DNA of 64,000 nucleotides from the NCBI GenBank assembly GCA_963680875.1, contig OY804575.1:105827505-105891504 (forward strand), given 5' to 3'. The notes below the pieces were generated by a model. It worked only from the letters and a program-made list of their open reading frames with translations, had not been told where the DNA came from and searched no databases. A program made the position numbers and the translations under genes. This document shows, in pieces, positions 35,020 to 44,695 of this stretch (positions are counted from its first letter, which is position 1; the number at the start of each line of letters is the position of its first letter). The stretch is from Bathymodiolus brooksi (taxonomy: Eukaryota; Mollusca; Bivalvia; Mytilida; Modiolidae).

Positions 35020-35030
35020 CCTCTTATAAG
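35020..35030 (-). promoter_or_regulatory. TATAAGAG-type promoter element (a)
   Basis: Minus strand CTTATAAGAGG. The TAA at 35024-35026 is the stop of the TBP-like gene. The small decayed ORF follows at once. Confidence 0.6.
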
Positions 35031-35529
35031 TATAGAGCGAGCTCTAATAGTACGTTACAAATATCGTCCAGGTCACTCAACCGCTTGATTCCCGTGATAA
35101 TCGTCTTTCCGGACAGGTGACAGATGAAATGCATGCCGTGACGTCGGAACATGACGGCAGGAAACATTTCGGGTTCGTAACTAAAGTCTTTTGGCAATCG
35201 AGTCGGGTCGTTTCTGTCGGTCAATTGGTGAGCTGCGACGCCGTGACCACTCGGACGTTGGTGAGTCGTACGGGATAATTCATCTTTTGCAATTGTCTTG
35301 CATATCGGCGAAGACGACGTCGAACGTCTTGTAGGGAAAGGCATTTCCCGTTACAGTTGATTTTTCCGTTGGAGAACAGCAAGCAATTTCCTCCTATCTT
35401 TCGATGTTGCCAAACGACGGCGGAAAACACTTTGGGGTCGTAGCGGGCATTCGTCACTCGATACGTTAGCACGCGTAGATCGAGGCTGCATCCCAAGTCG
35501 GCTTGTACCCCCACGTTGGTCAGTTGCAT
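35024..35529 (-). pseudogene. TATA-binding protein (TBP) homologue, one frameshift
   Basis: About 168 codons, the size of a TBP core. First repeat: TNVGVQADLGCSLDLRVLTY, TNARYDPKVFSAVVW, CLLFSNGKINCNGK, then RRLRRYARQLQKMNYPV. After a frame change between about 35224 and 35265, second repeat: PTRLPKDFSYEPEMFPAVMF, CHLSGKTIITGIK. The saddle signature (NxGC.LDL; R..NA.Y.PK.F.AV; F.SGK...G; SYEPE.FP) is clear. Of four DNA-intercalating Phe positions three are kept; the one before LSGK in repeat 2 is His. TBP nucleates transcription by binding TATA boxes. It sits behind the CARD gene near the right TIR. Confidence 0.85.
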
Positions 35530-35838
35530 TAAAACGATCAGCCAAATCCTCGAACTCTTTCAAACGAAGGGCTTCGACTAAAGCGGAAAAAGCCGGGGTC
35601 CTCTTCTCACTAGGATCATCAACAGTTGTCGAACTTTATTCTTCACCGTGTTTTGGTATAAAATGTCTTCTGCTTGTTCGTCGTTGAGAATGCGTTTCTC
35701 TACCAGATGTCTTACCACGGGATCTACGGGAGTTTCGGTCACCAGACGGACGAAATTCTTGAAGAGCTTCTTTTTATCGCGTGTGTCCATGGGGAAGGTT
35801 CTCGAGAAAATAACGATAGTATCGAAGACATTCGACAT
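35530..35838 (-). pseudogene. CARD (death-fold) protein, one frameshift
   Basis: The better start is ATG 35790 (good context, MDTRDKKKLFKNF). An earlier in-frame ATG is at 35838. Helices match a caspase-recruitment domain: KLFKNFVRLVTETPVDPVV, RHLVEKRILNDEQAEDILYQ, TVKNKVRQLLMILVRRGP. The diagnostic 'RRGP.AF..L..AL' end is reached only after a 1-nt frame change near 35590, continuing as LKEFEDLADRF. CARDs bind other CARDs in caspase, IAP, MAVS or inflammasome signalling. A lone viral CARD would most simply act as a decoy; this is inference. It is the first gene inside the right TIR, with a TATATATG box about 50 bp upstream. There is no gap to the TBP-like frame. Confidence 0.75.
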
Positions 35839-35839
35839 A

Positions 35840-35995
35840 TATATGGTGTCTAGGTTTGATTGGTCTATTTCAATTCTTTTTTTTTCATTGGTGGGTACGT
35901 ATGCTTCGATCGGTGTGAAGGTGAGTCATCGAGTCGAAATTATGTATTTTTTTCATATTTTTATTTTTTACGAGGTCAGGTCCGGGGTGGGGATA
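35840..35995 (-). promoter_or_regulatory. Leader between right TIR and CARD gene
   Basis: No coding. Minus-strand CCATATATATG near 35840-35850 is a TATA-like box for the CARD/TBP unit. Confidence 0.4.
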
Positions 35996-36321
35996 TGATT
36001 GGTAAACACACATCAATATGGATGACACCCTTCCGTTTTGAGTCATCGTGCGCTCGAGACGGTGGAATGTGATGAATCATATTGCATCGAAAGGGGGACC
36101 ATATTTGGTTGTCGAGGTGCGGGGAATTCTTTTACCATGAGTCATACTACGACGAGAGCGTCGTCATGACCATATATGGATTTCATATTTTGTTGTGACG
36201 TCAGTTCCAGCGTGTAGGTTTATACCCTTATATGGGAAATGGGTGTGTCTATGGCCTTATATGGGGACGTCACAACGCCACAGGTTTTTAGGGGGACTAA
36301 AACTGAACACACTCTACTACT
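35996..36321 (-). repeat. Polinton right TIR
   Basis: Inverse of the left TIR. The outer end ..CTCTACTACT has three extra bases compared with the left end. Confidence 0.93.
36039..36264 (-). promoter_or_regulatory. Immediate-early type enhancer in right TIR (4 CArG, 2 AP-1, 1 CRE)
   Basis: CArG at 36099-36108 (CCATATTTGG), 36170-36179 (CCATATATGG), 36226-36235 and 36255-36264 (both CCTTATATGG). AP-1 TGAGTCA at 36039-36045 and 36138-36144. A perfect CRE TGACGTCA at 36196-36203, where the left copy has TGACGTGA. All four CArG boxes are intact although the TIRs have drifted. Confidence 0.7.
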
Positions 36322-36327
36322 ATTATT
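36322..36327. other. Polinton target-site duplication, right (ATTATT)
   Basis: Copy of 18383-18388 directly after the right end. Confidence 0.7.
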
Positions 36328-36661
36328 ATACAGCTATAATTTTAATCCAATCAAAAACACCCATTTAAGACATGTGACCGTACATTATTTTTCCTGTATT
36401 GTACAACCGGAAGCCGTATTTTTTCCGTATTGGACATCCAAGACGGTTTTTTGTCGTATTGTACATTATGTAAGGGAAGTAACTCGTTGGTTTTTGTCGT
36501 CTGCTGTAAATTATTTTTAATTGTAATCTACAATCAAATTAACTTGTTCGATATTTAACAGTTTGAGGGAAAAGTAAATTGTTTAGAATAATTGTTGATC
36601 AGTTATTTTACTGTTTTTAATTCATTTTTAGAGTTTACGAGATCTGTATTGATACAGAACA

Positions 36662-36692
<31 letters not shown>

Positions 36693-37110
36693 TTCTGATT
36701 TAAATTTTCGCACAAATAAATAATTTTGTGAGACTTGGGAAATTCAAGCAGTATAATAATTATGTAAAGCTGGATATTGAATGGAACATTTCTGATTTCA
36801 TATATAAAGAAAAATAAATGATTCCATTCTCCCAAAACTTGTCTGTCCCATGGTAAAACAGTAGCCCCTTTCAGGCTTATTTATACATTATCGGCGACGG
36901 TCGCCCGACCATTGCCGATTGTCGTGCAAAAATCGTGCAATTTTCGCTTTCTATTGTTTTCATTAAATAAGAGAAATATCTTAGAAAAATCTACTGTATA
37001 CTAATTTAACACCGTCACTTTTTATTGAAGTACCTGAACTAAGTCAGGAGGGGTCATTTATACGTGTGTTAGGGATATCGAATTTACATACATGTATCTC
37101 TACGATTTTT
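36328..37110. other. Intergenic, no gene seen
   Basis: AT-rich, with a T homopolymer of about 27 at 36662-36688. Confidence 0.5.
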
Positions 37111-37447
37111 CTATTGAATGCTGGAACTGTTCCGACAGTGTGCTATACATTTTTTCATTTTATTATAGGTTATGAAAAAAACCCAGTTGAGTTTCAATTG
37201 CTAAAAAAAAATATGGTTGTGATCGTCTTCCGTAATTAAATTCGTCAAAATGAAATACAACCGAATCAAATGATGACTTTTTTCAACCTCATTTAAAATA
37301 TACCTTGACATTCTTTCATACATCACGTTCACGAACTTTTATTACAACATTATTTCACTCAAGTTTACATTTTTTCCTGTTCTAGTTAAAGGACTTTATC
37401 AAACAGAATCATACAGTTTACATGTAATGCAGTTAATACGCATTTAA
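37111..37447. repeat. Direct repeat, copy 1 (about 338 bp)
   Basis: Closely similar to 37806-38147. Both contain GTTCCGACAGTGTGCTAT and GGACTTTATCAAACAGAATC. A related GTTCCGACAGTGTGCTAT also occurs near 11207. Confidence 0.85.
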
Positions 37448-37557
37448 GAATCCCAGCTTTATATTGCTCATGCTCAGCAACGCACCACTTTCGGCTTTTT
37501 TTTATTATCTCATCGATGATCATGAGATTCACTAAGATAAATAGCACGGTCCGTGCA

Positions 37558-37561
37558 ATAT

Positions 37562-37660
<99 letters not shown>

Positions 37661-37663
37661 TTT
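37558..37663. repeat. (TTTA)n microsatellite, about 26 units
   Basis: Uninterrupted tetranucleotide run between the two direct repeats. Confidence 0.97.
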
Positions 37664-37805
37664 GATGTCAGTATTTCAAATGTTGACAGAGTTTTAAATT
37701 CAACAGGGGTAGACTTAATTACCTTTCATCTTAACTGAACTTGAGCCGTCGTGGTCGTATGGTAGTTGAATTTACAACTACCTGTGCAATCGTTGCCTAT
37801 CACCA

Positions 37806-38147
37806 CTATTGAATGTTGGAACTGTTCCGACAGTGTGCTATATTTTTGTTCATTTTATTATAGGTTATGAAAAAAACCCAGCTGAGTTGCAATTGTAAAC
37901 AAAAATATGGTTGTGATCGTCTTCCGTAATTAAAATCGTCAAAATGAAATACAACCGAATCAAATGGTGACTTGTTTAAATCTCATTTAAAATTTACTTT
38001 GACATTCTTTCATACTTGTACATCACGTTCACGATCTTTTATTAGAACACTATTTCACTCAAATGTACATTTGTTCCTGTTCTAGTTAAAGGACTTTATC
38101 AAACAGAATCATACAGTTTACATGTAATGCAGTTAATACGCATTTAA
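37806..38147. repeat. Direct repeat, copy 2
   Basis: Partner of 37111-37447, same orientation, offset about 696 bp. Confidence 0.85.
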
Positions 38148-40684
38148 ACCACAGAAGAATATTTCTATTTTCCACACCTTGTAGTGTGGGGTCGCTATTG
38201 TGCATGTGAAATATTAATTGCAAACCCCATTGACTGGCTATTTGCTGCCTGTCTAGAATATATAATTTTTTGCTCGATCGACAGTTCAGAAGCTAGAAAA
38301 CGATATGATGAATATTGTCTGTCAATCATGCAAACAATAACTTATGCACATGACAGAACGCATTTTCAATGCACTACATACACAACATTTTGATGCATCA
38401 TTTGTCCATTGGAGGTTGATTGAAGAGAATGGAACGTCATCTAAGCGCTTGGAATATTTGAACATTTTCCCGTCGTTTTTCAAGAAATTAACACCTCGTG
38501 CACCAAAAAATACTTTAACAGTATTTGTGTTTTATTTATTTTGATAATCTGGTAAAATATTGTTCTGGTGCACGACTGCAGAGGTGCTTAATTTCTTCGA
38601 ATACGGTCGAAATATCTCGGGCAAAATTCTGCGAAATACGGAAAACAAATAACGCTCATGCCGTCACAATGACGTCAAATACGTATGGATTTTGTTGGAA
38701 ACAAGTTTTAACATCAAAAGTATGATGTTGTCTATTATATAAAATACATCAAATTTTAATCAAATATTCTCTAAGATAATGATTCATTAAATATGGGGCC
38801 ATATATGGCACTTATAATCCCCAGCTCTTTTTATTTCATTGACGCCGGATTGCATGCACTGAGTTTTTCTCCTGGTTTCAATGTACACACACTGTATATA
38901 AAATAAATACAATTATTTACAGAAACATAAGTTATTTACTGATGAATTTCATTACTTGAAATGAATCATAAAATGTACAGAGATTGTGTATATAATGGTC
39001 TCATATATACAATCAGAAGAGTGAAAATATTGATTTTAAGGGTCTGGCTGAGGTTATAAATAAATCAATATTTAATAACCTCCACAATCATCCACCAACA
39101 AAATATTTTGATATAATCATTAACCCTCTATACTCAAAACAACTGCTCAATTTGGTGTTGGTGGAAGATTGTGGAGGTATATAAAATAGCTAAAATGTAC
39201 ATTAAATATGTCGTTTATAGTACATTTTTCGCATTATCCGTCTAATTATGATGTCATTATGACGTCATAACGCACCCAATTTCACGGAAAGATATATTTT
39301 TTGAAAATTTGTTTATATAACAATTAAATTAATAAATTGTTTTTTTTTCTATGTCAAACAGTATTTTTCAATATAATGTGGGGCCAATTTTGCACCTTAG
39401 TGCTCTCTTATTCAATTTGCTTGATATTCGCCGAAAATATAGTATGAATAAAAACCTGGAATGTTCTTTAGTGTGTATTGACATACATGTATGATCAATT
39501 ATATTAACATAATAATTAACAATATGTGATCCCGTGTGTCATGCGCAGTGGACTTAAGTCGAGTAATGTAGGTTATGTTGAGTAATGTAGAGTAATGTCA
39601 TTTTGTGCAACATCACTAGTACTTGGGGGGGTTGCACTTGGACCTGTATCGGCAAAGAGATATGTTGAGATTGTTGGAAATTCATGGGTGTGCTGTGTTG
39701 TACTGGCGAAGGTTGAAAATTAATGTTTCTAAACTCGTGACCATATATTGATTCATTTGCACAAGCAATTACATGTGAAATATTGGACGATCCCAATTTG
39801 TTTACATTATGGATGGGTGACGCCATATTAGGTGGGGTCTGTGTACATTTCTCGCGTCTTTTTCTCTTTTTAGCTTTGCCAAAATCCATACAAATGCCAT
39901 TGCTCGTGTTATTCAATACATATTACAACAATTTGTAAACAATTTCAAATCATAGTCATGATTATTCAAAACAATTTTAAAATTTCATGACGGAGTCTCT
40001 CTTACGTGGGTCCACTCATTTCGACTCCATATTGACCGATCTCCAGAATTATGAATCCACCAAGGTTATTTCACTTCGGGCTAAAGCCCTCGGGGCAAGT
40101 AACTTTAAATGGGTTGATAGTTTTGGATATCCACCTCCTAACAAGGCCGCAAGTGTATTTTACTAGATAATAATAACCTGAGATATTTATGAATACTGTT
40201 AATATGTCTCGGAATTGTTTTCTGTGGTAAAGACATTTTTCTAGCTATAATTCTTTCTCTTACTTTTCCCAAACAATGATATCGTTATTTTCATATGATG
40301 ATAGGCATATTATATTGACAATTTTAGTGTAGTGTCTTTAAACATAAAGGCGAGGTTCATCTAGCCTTTACCCGTTTTGCCCCAAAGTACACATATACTT
40401 TATATTCTATGACACTGCATTAATATTATGTTTATCCTGCAGAACAATGCCATTAATCAATTGACGTTCATATTTTGAACTAAATAATAAAATTATAAAA
40501 TTATTCCTTGATTATATCTTTTGATATTTTCTGTAAGAGAACTAGATTTACAACTAGGTTTCAAAATCTCAACAAGTAACATCTGACAGGGGTACCAGAA
40601 AAAGCTTTATTTCGATCAGTGACAGTATATATATACAACAACAAATTATCCAGTCAATGCAATATGCCTGCTCCTATTGACAAA
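38148..40684. other. Intergenic, no gene seen
   Basis: AT-rich apart from the foldback above. An open frame of 120 codons on the minus strand (39554-39916) has no recognisable domain and low-complexity content; I do not call it. Confidence 0.4.
39080..39185. repeat. Short foldback
   Basis: ACCTCCACAATCATCCACCAAC near 39100 is inverted as GTTGGTGGAAGATTGTGGAGGT near 39160, loop about 40 bp. Confidence 0.6.
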
Positions 40685-40700
40685 GTACAGGATATATGTT
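40685..40700. other. LINE target-site duplication, left
   Basis: GTACAGGATATATGTT, repeated exactly at 44680-44695. Confidence 0.9.
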
Positions 40701-41003
40701 GTTTTTTTGTTTGTTTTTTTTTAACAACAATATATTTTTATTAAAAATGCTTGTTACATTCTTACTTCAAAAGCCCAAGCTACTTATGAAGTATTTCATA
40801 TTAATATTTTCTTACATAATTAAAATACTTTCAAATAATATAATATAACTGATAAGTATCAGACTTTAAATAAATATACCTACACATACGCACCTACATC
40901 TACACACATACATCTATGCATATACACACATACATATGCATGCATACATATACATATATACAATGCATACATATTTACATTTCAATATTTTCCCTTATTT
41001 TTG

Positions 41004-44000
41004 CTAACAGTTTACTATTTTGGATTTTTGCAGCTGGCTTATTCTCGTAATATATTCTCTCACAAATAAAGAATATATGTTTGCTTGTTTGGTCTTTTGT
41101 TCAGATACATAATATGCTTTGTATATAGAAAATCCTAAAATTGTTAAACAATAGTTGAAATCAAAATAATCTTTATCAAATATCTTATACCCAAAAACAA
41201 TATGTCTTAATGTGACAAAATTTTCTATATTAGATTTTTTCAATATTTGTTTTATTTTCACCCAAAATTCTTTCAGATAGGGACAAGACACAAAGTAATG
41301 TAGATAGTCTTCATCTTGACCACAGAAATTACATTGGCTATTAATAACAATTCTCCATTTCATTAATAGTTTCTTTGTAGGAATTATATATTGCAATAAT
41401 TTCCATCTGAATATTTTTAGCTTATTTTCTTCTAAATAATGAAAAATGAAAGAGTAAAGCTGACTCATGTTTGGTTTTTCATTTATAGACAAGTACCTTA
41501 GCCATGTATTTATACCTATTGGTTTCAAAAATTTTACATTAATATATTCATTATAAAAATATTTGTTGGACAGTTGTGACGGGTCTATACATTTTCCATT
41601 TACTATAAACTTATCTTTTTGAAAATTTACAACACTTTTAATAGAGTTTTGAGCCTGTAATGTATGGTACCATTCATTAGGTATCGCTTTTTTTAGGCAT
41701 ATAAATTCAGATATCCAATTATTCTTGTATTTTAATTTATCTAAAATTAAATTCTGACTTATTTCCCCGTTTTCATTTAAAATATCATTGATATAAATTA
41801 AATCACTATTTATCCAATTATCAAACATTAAACTTTTATTTTTAAACATTATAAATTTTTTCACCATATAAGCTGTTTTCTAATCTCTGCAAAATGTGAT
41901 AGCGTTTTTGTTTGACCTCCACCCATTTTTATCCAGGTTTGCAATATTTCTTTATAAAAATCAGGAATATATCTTAAATAATCTTTAATTTTTTTGTATT
42001 CGATATTCATTGAAAATATCAACCAATTCTTACCAAATTGTCTAAAGTATTTATATGGTATCAATTTCCAATTGTCCATTTCTCCACCAACAAATCTACT
42101 TACCCATGATGCTCCCAGTGATGCAAAGTAACTTCCTATGTCTATCATATTTAAACCCCCCATTTCAAAATTACCTATCATAGTGTTTCTTTTAACTTTG
42201 TCTGGTTTACCATCCCATATAAATTTGAAAATTTACTTTCAATTTCTTTTCTATATTTGTCTGGCACGACACATGCACTAGCAACAAAAGTAAATATAGG
42301 TATGACTAACGCTTTAATAATCATAATTTTCCCAAGAATAGTTAAATTTCGTTTTCCCCAAGAGAAGAATAAGGTATTCATTTTATCTATTTTATTTTCC
42401 CAGTTTAATTTTTCACACTCTTCTTTATTATTACCAAAATATACACCCAATGTTTTAATAGGTTTTTCATACCATTTAATGCCCTCTATTTTATCTTTAC
42501 TGTGCTTAAGTTTTCCTACCCAAATTCCCCCAGTTTTATTTTTGTTCATTAATAATCCAGAAAAAGACCCGAAAGTTTCTATTTCATTAAATGCTATATA
42601 TATTTCTTCTTTAGACGTACAAAATAAAGTTGTGTCATCAGCGAGTTGCGATATCTTAATGCTATGAGTTGTTTCGTCTACTTGTATTTGAAATCCCTTA
42701 ATATCTTTATTTTTTCTAAGTCTTGAAGCCATGATTTCCACTGACAAGACAAACAACAAAGCTGATAAAGGACACCCTTGACGAATTCCTCTTGTATTCT
42801 TAAACATTTCTGAGACCCATCCATTGTTCATTACACACGTTTGTATATCTGTATATAAAGGTTTTACCCAGTTAATGAATGATTCATTGCTTAAGAGTAT
42901 TTAGCATGAAATTCCATTCCAAAGAATCAAAAGCCTTTGTAAAGTCAACGAAAATTATAGCCCCTTCTATTTTATATATGTCTGCATAGTCTATGATATC
43001 CTGTATTTGTCTAAGATTAAAACCAATCAATCTATTTTTTACATACCCTGTTTGATCTACGTTAATTATATTTGGTAAAACTTTTTTCAAACGTTGTGCT
43101 AAAACATGTGAAATCAGTTTAAGATCTACATTCAAAAGAGAAATCGGACGTTAGTTATCAAGACATAAAGGATCCCCCTTTTTAAATAGTAACGATAAAA
43201 TACTTGACCGTTGTGAATAAGACATTAAAGCTTCATTGTAACTCTTATTATAGATATCCGTAAGAACAATTTTTAATTTCCCCCAAAATGCTCGGTAAAA
43301 TTCTACGGTTAACCCATCTAACCCTGGAGATTTATTCAATTTCATGTTTCCTATAGCCTCAGAACATTCAGTATCAGTTACCTCCCCATCACAATCTAAT
43401 TTTTCTTTGTCGTTTAAAATCTTATCTAATTTTGTATCAAAAATATATTCTTTTGATGAAATTTCATCTGTTTTTTTCGACGTATAAAGTTTTTCATAGT
43501 AGTCCTTAATTGTATTAAGTATTTCCCCTTGTTCTTTAATAACTTTATTGTTTTCATCTAGTAGCTTACTAATAGATTTTTTAACCTGTCTTTGCTTTTC
43601 TAAACCCAAAAAGTATGAATTATTCTTTTCACCCAATTCTACCCATTTTTCTCTCGACCTAATTTGCGCCCCTTTTGCCTTTTGGTTATAAATTTGTTCT
43701 AGTTCTTTCTCAATATCATTAATTCGTTTATCTAAACTTTCGTCTGTGATATCTAAAGAGTCCCGATGTGATGATAAATCTTGTAGTTCTTTTTCTAAAG
43801 ATCTTCTAGCTTCTCTTTTAAATTTTGATTTACTTTTACAATATATAATAGTTGCTTCTCTAATTTCTATTTTTAGAACGTCTCATACAAGCCGACAATC
43901 TACGTTATTGTTTACCTTATCGTAAATATATTTATCAATCAGATTATTAATCAATAGTTGGTACTCTACTTCCTGTAGTATTGAATTATTGATTTTCCAA

Positions 44001-44451
44001 TAACCCCTACCCTTTTCGGAAACCCCTGGTATAAAATTTATATATACACTTTGGTGATCAGTAGATTGTATGGTTACAGGTTTAATTTTACATGTTTCTA
44101 CAAGAGAATAAAAATCTGTCCCAATAAATATCATATCTATACGACTGGCCTCTGTTTTATCCTTCCGTCGCCAAGTAAATTGTTGTTTATCTTGATTAAA
44201 TTTTCTCCAAATATCTGTTAAATTATTTGTTTTATAAACGTTTTTAAACTTGCTACTGGTTGTATAAATGTACCAATTTTACATTTACTTTTCCTATCAA
44301 TTGGCATAAGAGTTTCGTTAAAATCACCCCCAACTATTGGTATTCCAGTCCCATGTTCCTTTAAGAATCTACTTACATTTTTAAAAAACACATTTCTCAA
44401 TGTTCTGCATTTAGGTGCATATATACTTACCATTGAAAACATTTTCGACAT
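41004..44451 (-). pseudogene. LINE ORF2 remnant: endonuclease, reverse transcriptase, zf-RVT
   Basis: In order: APE-type endonuclease (MVSIYAPKCRTLRN, PIVGGDFNETL; later RIDMIFIG), a linker rich in Lys/Glu, reverse transcriptase (NKSPGLDGLTVEFYRAFW, IIFVDFTKAFDSLEWNFM, GIRQGCPLSALLF, ISQLADDTTLF with LADD in place of YADD), thumb region, and a C-terminal zinc knuckle CNFCGQDEDYLHYFVSC. Several frameshifts and stops (near 44218, 43880, 43640, 43150, 42880, 42180, 41865) break it. Confidence 0.85.
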
Positions 44452-44659
44452 TTGTTAACCATAACGACCGTTCAGGCTTGCGAGACCCAAACACATCTTC
44501 ATCTTTAAGAAAGATCGGTTTCACATTTTCACTTTCTCTATAATGAGATTGGGTATAGCCTTGTTTTGGGAATTGATTATTGTGTTCATTTGTATCATCT
44601 GTATCTTGATTTTTATCTTGACGGTTGTTCCCGGACACAACTTGGGAGTACGACGCCAT
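44411..44659 (-). pseudogene. LINE ORF1 start fused to ORF2 remnant
   Basis: 82 codons, polar N-terminus typical of an ORF1 leader (MASYSQVVSGNNRQDKNQD), then a tail without ORF1 RRM or zinc knuckles. It marks the 5' side of the internal deletion. Confidence 0.5.
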
Positions 44660-44679
44660 TTTTTCATTGTTTACAAGTT

Positions 44680-44695
44680 GTACAGGATATATGTT
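44680..44695. other. LINE target-site duplication, right
   Basis: GTACAGGATATATGTT. Confidence 0.9.

Larger units (their letters stand above)
18389..36321. mobile_element. Polinton/Maverick (adintovirus-like) provirus
   Basis: 17.9 kb bounded by TIRs of about 325 bp that read about 93% alike by eye, with a 6-bp target duplication. Inside are recognisable protein-primed family-B DNA polymerase, retroviral-type integrase with chromodomain-like end, adenain-like protease, FtsK/HerA-type packaging ATPase and two capsid proteins, which define this group of self-synthesising transposons/viruses. Without the nested 2.8-kb insertion it is about 15.1 kb, a usual size. Left-end genes (PC4-like, zinc-finger/PolB) are on plus, the rest on minus, and the two sets converge at about 29990. 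PolB, integrase and several other genes are broken, so this copy is probably no longer autonomous. Confidence 0.95.
40701..44679 (-). mobile_element. L1/Tx1-type LINE, internally deleted, with 16-bp target duplication
   Basis: Minus-strand element with its A-rich tail at the low end (T/G-rich run at 40701-40722 on plus) and an exact 16-bp duplication. The 5' end is present and starts about 20 bp before an ORF1-like ATG (MASYSQVVSGNNRQ, 44659). At 3979 bp it is shorter than a full two-ORF LINE. The first ORF runs into endonuclease sequence after about 80 codons, so most of ORF1 and the start of ORF2 appear deleted. Confidence 0.88.

Noticed and set aside
35351..35563. Separate 70-codon minus gene
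   Set aside because: Its first residues are the displaced end of the CARD domain and the remainder runs antiphase through the TBP gene.
37553..37738. ORF with LFIY repeats
   Set aside because: Translation of the (TTTA)n microsatellite.
39554..39916. 120-codon minus ORF
   Set aside because: No domain, polar low-complexity composition and no splice or promoter support.
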